A stretch of DNA of 6,435 bases from Deltaproteobacteria bacterium RBG_16_44_11 (GCA_001797845.1 MGQN01000012.1:15674-22108), one strand, 5' to 3'. Positions 1-5,893 are shown, counted from the first letter of the stretch. Numbers and translations: made by a program. Notes: a model not told the origin generated them from the sequence alone.

Positions 1-1065
1 CGCTTCCGGGGCCGCTTCCTTGGCCGCGGCTACTTTGGCTTTGATGGCGGCGGGCGCTTTTTCCAACCAATAAGTTTTAATATCCTGAATAACTTTTTTA
101 GGCGAAAGGGGCTTGCCGGAAAGATAAGCCGGGCAGCCGTCCTGACAGCGGCCGCAGCGGGTGCAGGCGTCCGAATCAAAAATTTGTTTCCAGGTAAAAT
201 CTTCCAGCTTACCCGCGCCGAAGGCTTCCGCGTTTTCAAAATCGCGGATCGGTTCCAGATAGCCTGTCGGCTTCAAAGAGAGGAGAAAGTGATTAACAGG
301 TGTCGTAATTATGTGCAGCAGACGCGAATAAGGAATGTAAGCGATAAAGCCCAGCGCGATGAAAGTGTGCGTCCACCAGCTTATTTTATGTAAAAGCTTT
401 GCCGTATCGAAATCCAACCCGGCAAAAGCGCGGGAGAGGTTCCAGCCGACAAACGACCATACTTCCCACGAAGGGGTTGTGACATAAATGCGCAAAGCTT
501 CGATGATAAATCCGGTGACAATGATGCCGGCAATAAATAAAAGCGCGATCGCATCATCAGCGGTGTTATCCGGGACGCTTTTGTAACCGAGACGTTCGGG
601 TCGAATTATATACCGGCGAAGCGCGGCAAGCAATATGCCGATGAGCACCAGCAGACCGAATAAATCCAGCAGGAAGGAAAACCACAGATAAAAATCGCCG
701 CGCAAGAACGACCAGTTGAATAACGGTTCCGTGATATGGAATTCGCCGGCGTCGAAAATCGCTCCGAACAGCAAAACAAAAAACCCAAAAAAGATTAACC
801 CGTGCATAATCCCCGGATACGCATCTTTCCAGGTCTTAACCTGCAAAAAGCCGTTGACGAAGAGGGATTTTATTCTTGCCGGAAGTTTATCCCAGCGGAT
901 TTCTTCCTTACCCATGGCTTTCCACATTTTCCAGCGGCGGTAAACGCCGTAAGCGAATATAATCATCGCCACGGCGGTAAACGTAAAAAGAAGCAGTTCG
1001 AAACTTTGAGCGTTCCAAAACACTTCACGACCTTCGTTTCCTATTGCAAATGTTGTATGTTCCAT
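1..1065 (-). CDS. Membrane-bound heme b / FeS oxidoreductase, HdrD-like, probable ETF:quinone oxidoreductase (EMO type), N-terminal part
   Basis: The first 355 residues are in the window; the C-terminal part lies beyond base 1. The start is ATG (1063-1065), with GGAGG at 1070-1074 four nt upstream. About five membrane segments are visible (residues ~22-41, 86-105, 126-148, 171-190, 228-250), as in NarI-like cytochrome b subunits. Candidate heme ligands are His88 in segment 2, and His226, His233 and His251 around segment 5. After the membrane part comes a ferredoxin-type motif CxxCxxCxxxCP (Cys301, 304, 307, 311). A second cluster motif and the CCG domains of this family would be expected off the window. 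The next part seen is an Ala/Lys-rich stretch (~337-355). Related proteins encoded beside etfBA pass electrons from reduced ETF to (methyl)menaquinone in syntrophic fatty-acid oxidisers. That role here is inferred from domain order and the etfBA neighbour. Alternatives are another HdrD/GlcF- or DsrMK-like oxidoreductase. It follows etfA in the same direction after a 236-nt gap. Confidence 0.85.
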   Translation of the reverse strand, partial: MEHTTFAIGNEGREVFWNAQSFELLLFTFTAVAMIIFAYGVYRRWKMWKAMGKEEIRWDKLPARIKSLFVNGFLQVKTWKDAYPGIMHGLIFFGFFVLLFGAIFDAGEFHITEPLFNWSFLRGDFYLWFSFLLDLFGLLVLIGILLAALRRYIIRPERLGYKSVPDNTADDAIALLFIAGIIVTGFIIEALRIYVTTPSWEVWSFVGWNLSRAFAGLDFDTAKLLHKISWWTHTFIALGFIAYIPYSRLLHIITTPVNHFLLSLKPTGYLEPIRDFENAEAFGAGKLEDFTWKQIFDSDACTRCGRCQDGCPAYLSGKPLSPKKVIQDIKTYWLEKAPAAIKAKVAAAKEAAPEA

Positions 1066-1069
1066 TGAT

Positions 1070-1074
1070 CCTCC
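1070..1074 (-). promoter_or_regulatory. Ribosome binding site of the membrane oxidoreductase
   Basis: GGAGG on the minus strand, four nt before the ATG at 1065. It fixes the start codon of a gene that runs off the window. Confidence 0.7.
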
Positions 1075-1140
1075 GAAATAATAGGGGGGGTGATTGATCA
1101 AATACTTATAATTGATGTATCTCTTCTTTTGATATTTTTT

Positions 1141-1178
1141 CTGAAGGCCGAAGAGTTCAAAAACCCTTCAGCCTTCAG
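1141..1178. repeat. Imperfect hairpin in the etfA-oxidoreductase gap
   Basis: CTGAAGGC (1141-1148) is matched by GCCTTCAG (1171-1178). Pairing continues inward through GAAG/CTTC and GTT/AAC with two single mismatches to a four-base loop CAAA (1158-1161). This gives 15 base pairs in a 38-nt element. On the minus strand it is followed by A-residues, not T, so it is not a standard intrinsic terminator for etfA. It may instead stabilise or process the mRNA between etfA and the oxidoreductase. Confidence 0.6.
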
Positions 1179-1197
1179 TCTAACTTATTATCATTTG

Positions 1198-1233
1198 TCA
1201 TTGCGAGTCCGCCGTGGCGGACGCGGCAATCTC
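1198..1233. repeat. Short palindromic intergenic repeat (CATTGCGAG...GCAATCTC type)
   Basis: The outer arms ATTGC (1200-1204) and GCAAT (1226-1230) enclose a perfect stem GTCCGCC (1207-1213) / GGCGGAC (1216-1222) with a two-base loop. The words CATTGCGAG and GCAATCTC resemble a short dispersed repeat seen between genes in many bacterial genomes. That likeness is from memory and not from a search. No T-run follows on either strand, so it is not an obvious terminator. Confidence 0.5.
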
Positions 1234-1301
1234 AAAAGTTCCCTCGCTTTGCTCGGGGCTTCGGTTCACCGCAAAGACATAAAGACATAGTATCAAACGG
1301 T

Positions 1302-2279
1302 CTATCCTACCAGTTTTTTGCAGGCGCTGGTTAATTCCGGCACGACTTTGAAGAGATCATCCACAACGCCGTAGTCCGCCTTGGTGAAGATGGGGGCTTC
1401 CGCGTCTTTGTTGATGGCCACGATATACTTGGAAGAACTCATTCCCGCCAGATGCTGAATCGCACCGGAAATGCCGCAGGCGATATAAAGATTGGGGGAA
1501 ACAACTTTGCCCGTTTGCCCGACCTGATCTTTCTGCAGCTTCCAGCCGGCATCCACCGCCGCGCGCGATGCGCCGACACAGCCTTTGAGCACTTCGGCCA
1601 GTTCTTCCAGAATCTGGAAGCCTTCCGGCCCTTTCATGCCGCGACCGCCCGCAACGATGACATTGGCTTCGGTCAAATCCACTTTGCCGCTGGTATCCTT
1701 CTGCACTTCCAGGACTTTGCTTTTAATCGAAGCCGCATCGATGGCCGGATCGAACTTGGTGACTGCCGCCGCTTTGGCGTTTTCCGCCATGGCGAAAACA
1801 TTGGGCCGCAGTGAGGCCATCTGCGGCGATGCGCTCGTTACGACTTCGCCGAAGCATTTGCCGGCATACATCGGCCTTATGGCCACAAGTTTGCCGTCGG
1901 CGATTTTCACATCAGTGCAGTCCGTGGCCAGACCAGTGGCCAGTTTTCCGGCCAGGCGCGCGGCAAGGTCTTTGCCCTGAACGGACGCGCCCAAAAGTAC
2001 GATGGCCGGGCTGTTTTCTTTGATTATTTTTGCCGCCGCCGCCGCGTGGGCTTCGGTTATATAAGGTTCGAGTGCCGGAGAATCTCCGACAAATACTTTA
2101 TCCACGCCGTATTTTCCCAATTGGGCGGCTAAATTTTCCACACCGGAACCAAGCAGAATAGCGCCGACTTCGTCTCCCAATTGATCGGCCAGTTTTCTGG
2201 CCGCGGAAGCAAGCTCAAAGCTGATTTTGCGCAGAGCGCCGTCTCTTTGTTCCGCGATTATCCATACTCCTTTTGCCAT
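1302..2279 (-). CDS. etfA: Electron transfer flavoprotein, alpha subunit
   Basis: 325 residues, complete, ending in TAG. EtfA holds the main FAD of the EtfAB heterodimer, which accepts electrons from acyl-CoA dehydrogenases and passes them to a membrane quinone oxidoreductase. The N-terminal domain is alpha/beta (residues ~4-190). The C-terminal FAD domain shows GGRGMKG (211-217), VGASRAAVDAGW (235-246), QVGQTG (252-257), then LYIACGISGAIQHLAGM (264-280) and YIVAINKD (285-292), which together form the classical EtfA signature. I chose ATG at 2279 because GGAGG (2288-2292) sits 8 nt upstream. An in-frame TTG two codons earlier would be only 2 nt from that site. The gene follows etfB by 23 nt and precedes the membrane FeS oxidoreductase. 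No terminator is seen directly after it. Whether this ETF is simple or electron-bifurcating cannot be decided here; the membrane oxidoreductase partner favours the simple, quinone-linked kind. Confidence 0.96.
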   Translation of the reverse strand: MAKGVWIIAEQRDGALRKISFELASAARKLADQLGDEVGAILLGSGVENLAAQLGKYGVDKVFVGDSPALEPYITEAHAAAAAKIIKENSPAIVLLGASVQGKDLAARLAGKLATGLATDCTDVKIADGKLVAIRPMYAGKCFGEVVTSASPQMASLRPNVFAMAENAKAAAVTKFDPAIDAASIKSKVLEVQKDTSGKVDLTEANVIVAGGRGMKGPEGFQILEELAEVLKGCVGASRAAVDAGWKLQKDQVGQTGKVVSPNLYIACGISGAIQHLAGMSSSKYIVAINKDAEAPIFTKADYGVVDDLFKVVPELTSACKKLVG

Positions 2280-2287
2280 TTTCAAAT

Positions 2288-2292
2288 CCTCC
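2288..2292 (-). promoter_or_regulatory. Ribosome binding site that decides the etfA start
   Basis: GGAGG lies 8 nt before ATG (2279) but only 2 nt before an in-frame TTG (2285). The ATG is therefore the likely start, giving 325 instead of 327 residues. Confidence 0.75.
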
Positions 2293-2302
2293 GCTTTTTT
2301 AA

Positions 2303-3073
2303 TTAAATAACTTTTGCTTCTTCCCTGAGTAACCGGGCTACTTCCGCCGCCTTTTGTGCCGGCTCATCTCCGCAGATAATTTTTCCGGGAGGCCTGGCGG
2401 GAGGCGGAATGGTTTTGGCTACTTTTGTTTTTGCGTCCGTCGAAATACCCAGCGCCGCCGCGTTTTTCACATCCACCGGTTTCTTTTTCGCTTTCATAAT
2501 GCCGGGAAGAGAAGCGTAGCGCGGTTCGTTGAGTCCTTTTTGCGCCGTGACCACGCAGGGCAGGGCTGTCTCGATGGAGAGCTGTGCTCCTTCAATCGGC
2601 CGGATAACTTTTACGGAAGAGCCGGTGAACTCCAATTTTGTGACGAGCGTCAGCTGGGGGATTCCCAAAAGCTCGGCCAACATCGGACCGACCTGTCCGG
2701 AGTCATCGTCGATGGCGCGCTGTCCGCAAAGGATAATGTCGTAGGGCATTCCTTTAATGACGGCGGCCAGAGCCGAAGCGGTAACATACGCGTCGGCGTT
2801 ATCCAGAGCCGGGTCGGAGACATGCACGCCCTTGTCCGCGCCCATGGCCAGAGCGGTTCTTATTGTTTCCATCGCCCGCGCCGGGCCCACGGAAACAATT
2901 GTTACTTCCCCGCCGTTTTTTTCCTTCAGCCGCAGGGCTTCTTCCACACCGTATTCGTCGTAAGGGTTCATTACCCATTTGATTTGGCCGTCTTCAATAC
3001 CTGAACCGTCGGCTTTTACTTTAATCTGAGCTTCGGTATCCGGCACCTGTTTTACACATGCAATAATATTCAC
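2303..3073 (-). CDS. etfB: Electron transfer flavoprotein, beta subunit
   Basis: 256 residues, complete, GTG start and TAA stop. EtfB is the partner of EtfA and binds AMP, or a second FAD in bifurcating forms. The start is typical for the family (MNIIACVKQVPD). Other landmarks are a conserved WVMNPYDEYGVEEALRLKE stretch (33-51), the nucleotide-binding segment ALAMGADKGVHVSD (74-87), the loop DDDSGQVGP (122-130), and the EtfB signature NEPRYASLPGIMKAKKKP (182-199). AAGGAGG (3083-3089) lies 9 nt before the GTG, which supports this start. Length matches the family (about 250-265). It is the first gene of the etfBA unit. Transcription from acs is cut off by the terminator at 3150-3193, so a promoter must lie within about 3090-3150. 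That stretch is AT-rich, but I see no convincing -35/-10 pair. Confidence 0.96.
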   Translation of the reverse strand: MNIIACVKQVPDTEAQIKVKADGSGIEDGQIKWVMNPYDEYGVEEALRLKEKNGGEVTIVSVGPARAMETIRTALAMGADKGVHVSDPALDNADAYVTASALAAVIKGMPYDIILCGQRAIDDDSGQVGPMLAELLGIPQLTLVTKLEFTGSSVKVIRPIEGAQLSIETALPCVVTAQKGLNEPRYASLPGIMKAKKKPVDVKNAAALGISTDAKTKVAKTIPPPARPPGKIICGDEPAQKAAEVARLLREEAKVI

Positions 3074-3082
3074 AGTATCAAA

Positions 3083-3089
3083 CCTCCTT
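3083..3089 (-). promoter_or_regulatory. Ribosome binding site of etfB (supports GTG start)
   Basis: AAGGAGG nine nt upstream of GTG at 3073. No ATG fits this site, so etfB very probably starts with GTG. Confidence 0.8.
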
Positions 3090-3149
3090 GTCCTGCGCGA
3101 AAGCTTATTGGGGCAAAACGCGCATTCTTAATTTTAATTACAGACTCTG

Positions 3150-3193
3150 AAAAAAGCCCGATTTCCGTTGTCTTCAAAGAAAATCGGGCTTTT
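3150..3193 (-). terminator. Intrinsic terminator of acs
   Basis: A 13-bp perfect stem (3181-3193 pairing with 3152-3164, core GCCCGATTT/AAATCGGGC) is followed on the minus strand by six T residues (A-run 3150-3155 on the plus strand). It begins within a few bases of the acs stop codon (3198-3200). It separates acs from etfBA. Confidence 0.92.
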
Positions 3194-3197
3194 AAGC

Positions 3198-5171
3198 TTA
3201 CACCCTGTTTTTTACGATATCGTCAACGACTGTGGGATCGGCCAGAGTGCTGGTGTCACCCAGTTCGTTGAGCAGATTAGCGGCGACCTTTTTCAAAATT
3301 CTTCTCATGATCTTGCCGCTGCGTGTTTTGGGCAGCATATCCGCCCATTGAATCTTATCGGGCGTGGCAATAGGCCCGATAACCGTGCGCACGTGGGCGA
3401 TCAATTCTTTCTTTAATTCATCCGATTTCGCAATACCGGTCTTCAGGGTAACATAAGCGTAAATTCCTTGGCCCTTGATTTCATGCGGCATACCGACAAC
3501 CGCCGCTTCGGCGACCGACGAGTGGGCGACAAGCGCGCTTTCCACTTCCGCCGTTCCCATGCGGTGTCCGGAAACATTGATAACGTCGTCAATGCGGCCG
3601 GTAATTTGATAATAACCGTCTTTATCACGGCGGCAGCCGTCACCTGTTACGTAGTATCCGGGGAACTGTTCAAAGTAAGTTTCCTGGAATCTCTTGGGGT
3701 CTCCATAGACGCCGCGCATAATGCCCGGCCAGGGTCTCTTAATGCACAGCGCGCCGCTGGCTACGGTTTCCGTAAATTCTTTTCCTTCATCGTCTACAAG
3801 CACCGGCTGTACGCCCATGAAAGGCAGTGTGGCCATTCCGGGTTTGATATCGATGGCGCCGGGCAGAGGTGTAATCAAAATGCCGCCGGTTTCCGTTTGC
3901 CACCATGTATCCACGATGGGGCATTCGCCGCGTCCGATAACATTGTAATACCAGTTCCATGCTTCCGGGTTAATCGGCTCGCCGACAGTTCCCAGAATGC
4001 GCAGTGTGGAGATATTCGCTTTTTTCACCCAATCGTTGCCTTCTTTGGCGATGGCGCGGATGGCCGTAGGCGCGGTATAGAAAATGGTGACTTTGTATTT
4101 TTCCACTACCTGCCAGAAACGGCTGAAGGTAGGATAGTTGGGGACGCCTTCAAACATAACCGAGGTCGCGCCGTTACAAAGCGGACCGTAAACGATGTAG
4201 CTGTGTCCGGTGACCCAGCCGATATCGGCGGTGCACCAGAAAATATCTTCTTCATGGTAATCGAAAATCATTTTGTGCGTGTAGGCTACATAAACCAGAT
4301 AACCGCCGGTGGTGTGCATAACGCCTTTGGGCTTTCCGGTGGAGCCGGAAGTATAAAGGGTAAACAGGGGATCTTCCGCGTCCATCCATTCCGGTTCGCA
4401 CTTGGCGTCCACTTTCGCCATTTCCTCGTGCCACCATTTATCGCGGCCGGCAGTCCAATCGCATTTGATTTTATCGCCGACGCGATTGACGACGATAACT
4501 GTCTTCACCGAGGGGCATGATTTCAGCGCTTCGTCCGCGCTGGTTTTTTGCGGCACGGCTTTGCTGCCGCGGAAAGTTCCGTCGCATACCGCCAATAATT
4601 TCGCGCCGGAATCCTGAATTCTGTCTCTGAGCGCGTCGGAGCTGAATCCGCCGAAGACGATGCTGTGAATGGCGCCGATTCGAGTACAGGCAAGCATCGC
4701 GATGGCCAGTTCCGGAACCATGGGCATGTAAAGGCAGACTCTATCACCCTTTACGATACCGTTGGCTTTAAGCACGTTCGCGAATTTGCAAACTTGTTCG
4801 TGCAGCTGTTTATAGGTAAATGATTTTTGTTCGCCGGGCTCGTTGCCTTCCCACTGGATGGCCACTTTATTGCCGCGGGTCTTTAAATGTTTGTCCAGAC
4901 AGTTGTAAGAGACATTGAGCTTCCCGCCCTGGAAAAATTTAACATAAATGGGGCCTTTTTTGATGTTGAAGTTATAGTCTTCAACTTTATCCCATTTTTT
5001 AAACCATTCGACGTATTCGCTCGCAATTTCACTCCAAAAAGCTTCCGGCTCTTCAATTGATCTTTTCCACAATTTGTCGTAAGCCGCTCTACCGCTGATA
5101 AATGCCGTCTTTTTAACTTTTGCCGGCACCGGATAGACTTCCTTTAATTGAACCTTTTCTGCATCCGCCAT
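3198..5171 (-). CDS. acs: Acetyl-CoA synthetase, AMP-forming
   Basis: 657 residues, complete; E. coli-type Acs is about 652. It catalyses acetate + ATP + CoA = acetyl-CoA + AMP + PPi in the cytoplasm through an acetyl-adenylate. Motifs in order: P-loop YTSGSTGKPKG (273-283), GWVTGHSYIVYGPL (318-331), GTVGEPINPEAW (394-405), DTWWQTETGG (421-430), YYVTGD (506-511), hinge and A8 region GRIDDVINVSGHRM (525-538), and C-terminal PKTRSGKIMRR (614-624). Val320, Thr321, Val396 and Trp424 match the acetate-pocket residues of Salmonella Acs, so acetate rather than a longer acid is the expected substrate. Lys620 is the catalytic lysine that is acetylated in many bacteria. ATG at 5171 is preceded by AGGGAGG (5184-5190) 12 nt upstream, a slightly long spacing. 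The gene is monocistronic: its own terminator follows, and a long intergenic region precedes it. Direction of the reaction in the cell is not visible from sequence. Confidence 0.97.
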   Translation of the reverse strand: MADAEKVQLKEVYPVPAKVKKTAFISGRAAYDKLWKRSIEEPEAFWSEIASEYVEWFKKWDKVEDYNFNIKKGPIYVKFFQGGKLNVSYNCLDKHLKTRGNKVAIQWEGNEPGEQKSFTYKQLHEQVCKFANVLKANGIVKGDRVCLYMPMVPELAIAMLACTRIGAIHSIVFGGFSSDALRDRIQDSGAKLLAVCDGTFRGSKAVPQKTSADEALKSCPSVKTVIVVNRVGDKIKCDWTAGRDKWWHEEMAKVDAKCEPEWMDAEDPLFTLYTSGSTGKPKGVMHTTGGYLVYVAYTHKMIFDYHEEDIFWCTADIGWVTGHSYIVYGPLCNGATSVMFEGVPNYPTFSRFWQVVEKYKVTIFYTAPTAIRAIAKEGNDWVKKANISTLRILGTVGEPINPEAWNWYYNVIGRGECPIVDTWWQTETGGILITPLPGAIDIKPGMATLPFMGVQPVLVDDEGKEFTETVASGALCIKRPWPGIMRGVYGDPKRFQETYFEQFPGYYVTGDGCRRDKDGYYQITGRIDDVINVSGHRMGTAEVESALVAHSSVAEAAVVGMPHEIKGQGIYAYVTLKTGIAKSDELKKELIAHVRTVIGPIATPDKIQWADMLPKTRSGKIMRRILKKVAANLLNELGDTSTLADPTVVDDIVKNRV

Positions 5172-5290
5172 AATACTCTTCTACCTCCCTTTTTATTTAT
5201 GATTTCAAGCATTTTTTTGCTGCGTTTTAAAGTAGGCAATCCGGGATTTTTTCCGGTTTTAATATCTGTGAATAGCAGTCATAATTTGAC

Positions 5291-5312
5291 CGCAAGTCAC
5301 AAACTCCTTGCG
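5291..5312. promoter_or_regulatory. Inverted repeat upstream of acs, possible operator
   Basis: CGCAAG and CTTGCG are separated by 10 nt, about 120 nt before the acs start. On the minus strand the overlapping word TTTGTGACTTGCGGTCAAA resembles a loose CRP-family half-site pair, but its spacing is off by one from TGTGA-N6-TCACA. A weak candidate only. Confidence 0.25.
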
Positions 5313-5394
5313 ACCTCACCTACCTTAATATCAGCCTTGTGTCAAGAAATATTTAAAAACCGTGATGATGGAAGCTTTTATGAATAAAATTGAG

Positions 5395-5444
5395 GCCTTT
5401 AGGTTGATAGACTGAAGCGTCAGCCTGGCGCATACCGGGACTGT
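5395..5444. repeat. Left diverged flanking repeat of the intergenic array
   Basis: Contains GCCTTTAGGTT (5395-5405) and GCATACCGGGACTGT (5430-5444). Both recur to the right of the array (5632-5642 exactly, 5615-5630 with small changes) but in swapped order. In addition, 5416-5437 read in reverse complement matches 5612-5633 at 16 of 22 positions. Confidence 0.4.
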
Positions 5445-5446
5445 TA

Positions 5447-5484
5447 GATGATTATCTCCTCCACCTGTGGGGGGAATAATCATC
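5447..5484. repeat. Long hairpin at the left end of the array
   Basis: GATGATTAT (5447-5455) is matched perfectly by ATAATCATC (5476-5484). Inside, TCCTCCAC pairs with GTGGGGGG using two G-U pairs, with one mismatch and a two-base loop. No T-run follows, so it is not a plain terminator. Confidence 0.65.
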
Positions 5485-5564
5485 AGCAATTATCCCCCTC
5501 TCCGGTGACCGAGGAGATTATCCGCAATAATTTTCCCCTCCCCTCGTGGGAGGGGATTAAGGGG
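5451..5564. repeat. Three tandem 38-nt self-complementary repeat units
   Basis: Units are 5451-5488, 5489-5526 and 5527-5564, with an exact 38-nt period. Each starts with ATTAT or ATAAT plus a C/T-rich arm and continues into a G/A-rich arm. Units 2 and 3 are each preceded by GCA. Units 1 and 2 agree at 23 of 38 positions; unit 3 is more diverged (about 16 of 38 against unit 2) but keeps a perfect 8-bp stem, CCCCTCCC (5535-5542) / GGGAGGGG (5548-5555). Unit 3, read in reverse, resembles a GC-rich intergenic repeat that is often mis-translated as NPLPRGEG-like peptides. Confidence 0.6.
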
Positions 5565-5611
5565 AAGGGGAGTGAGTCTAATTTCAACCGGCACGTGTAA
5601 ACTCGTGTGCT

Positions 5612-5650
5612 CCGGCATACGCTGGACTGTCGCCTTTAGGTTATTCGCCG
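5612..5650. repeat. Right diverged flanking repeat of the intergenic array
   Basis: Counterpart of the copy at 5395-5444. It contains GCATACGCTGGACTGT (5615-5630) and GCCTTTAGGTT (5632-5642). It can pair with 5416-5437 through 16 Watson-Crick and two G-U pairs, which would close the whole array into one large stem-loop. Confidence 0.4.
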
Positions 5651-5763
5651 GTCTTCGCCCCCTGCAACTTCCTAATGTCCAAGCGTGGTTAAATGGCATG
5701 GTTGTTGCTGTATCCACTATGCAAAACAGGCATAATAAATGTTGATTATTTTTCAAAAAACTC

Positions 5764-5792
5764 TTGACAGGTTTTTTTTCCTTTGTTAGTTT
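5764..5792 (+). promoter_or_regulatory. Probable sigma70 promoter of the porin-like gene
   Basis: A perfect -35 TTGACA (5764-5769) is followed by a 17-nt spacer and TAGTTT (5787-5792) preceded by TGT, an extended -10 (TGn). The -10 itself matches consensus at only three of six bases. The spacer is T-rich. The implied transcript start is near 5799, leaving a leader of about 125 nt. Confidence 0.55.
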
Positions 5793-5850
5793 CGGTGCAA
5801 TGTATCCTGCGATTATTTTGGTTGCCGGATATTAGGGAAATAAGGAAGTG

Positions 5851-5893
5851 GCCTTTAAAAGGAATGCCCGTTTTTTTAAAGGCGGATTTTTTT
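5851..5893 (+). terminator. Terminator-like hairpin in the leader of the porin-like gene
   Basis: GCCTTTAAAA (5851-5860) pairs perfectly with TTTTAAAGGC (5874-5883), extended by two G-U pairs. GGA and seven T residues (5887-5893) follow. It lies after the probable promoter and 29 nt before the start codon, so it could be an attenuator. The stem is AT-rich and three bases separate it from the T-run, so efficiency as a terminator is uncertain; it may instead be an mRNA-stabilising hairpin or an operator. Confidence 0.5.

Noticed and set aside
606..1068. Short open frames on both strands over the left-hand gene
   Set aside because: They overlap the membrane oxidoreductase, whose 355-residue frame has membrane segments, an FeS motif and a ribosome site. 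That frame runs off the window, so it lacks a stop here.
1090..1290. 66-codon plus-strand open frame in the etfA-oxidoreductase gap
   Set aside because: It crosses a hairpin and repeat-like sequence, has no ribosome site or domain, and ends in the repeat segment.
1452..1980. Overlapping plus-strand open frames of 120 and 131 codons
   Set aside because: Antisense shadows of etfA.
2283..2285. TTG as the etfA start
   Set aside because: Only 2 nt from GGAGG; the ATG two codons on has an ideal 8-nt spacing.
2354..3004. 216-codon open frame on the plus strand
   Set aside because: Antisense shadow of etfB; no family features.
3150..3193. Hairpin as an etfB leader attenuator
   Set aside because: It starts right at the acs stop codon and has a full T-run in the acs direction, so it is simply the acs terminator.
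3468..4520. 350-codon open frame on the plus strand
   Set aside because: It lies fully antisense to acs, whose protein has every expected motif. The antisense product has no recognisable domain and no good ribosome site; it is a by-product of acs codon use.
5447..5564. Possible CRISPR array
   Set aside because: The 38-nt units abut with no unique spacers, are self-complementary over their whole length and are strongly diverged; no cas gene is present.
5490..5756. 88-codon minus-strand open frame in the intergenic region
   Set aside because: It reads through the palindromic repeat units and contains an NPLPRGEG peptide, a familiar artefact of translated intergenic repeats; no ribosome site is seen.
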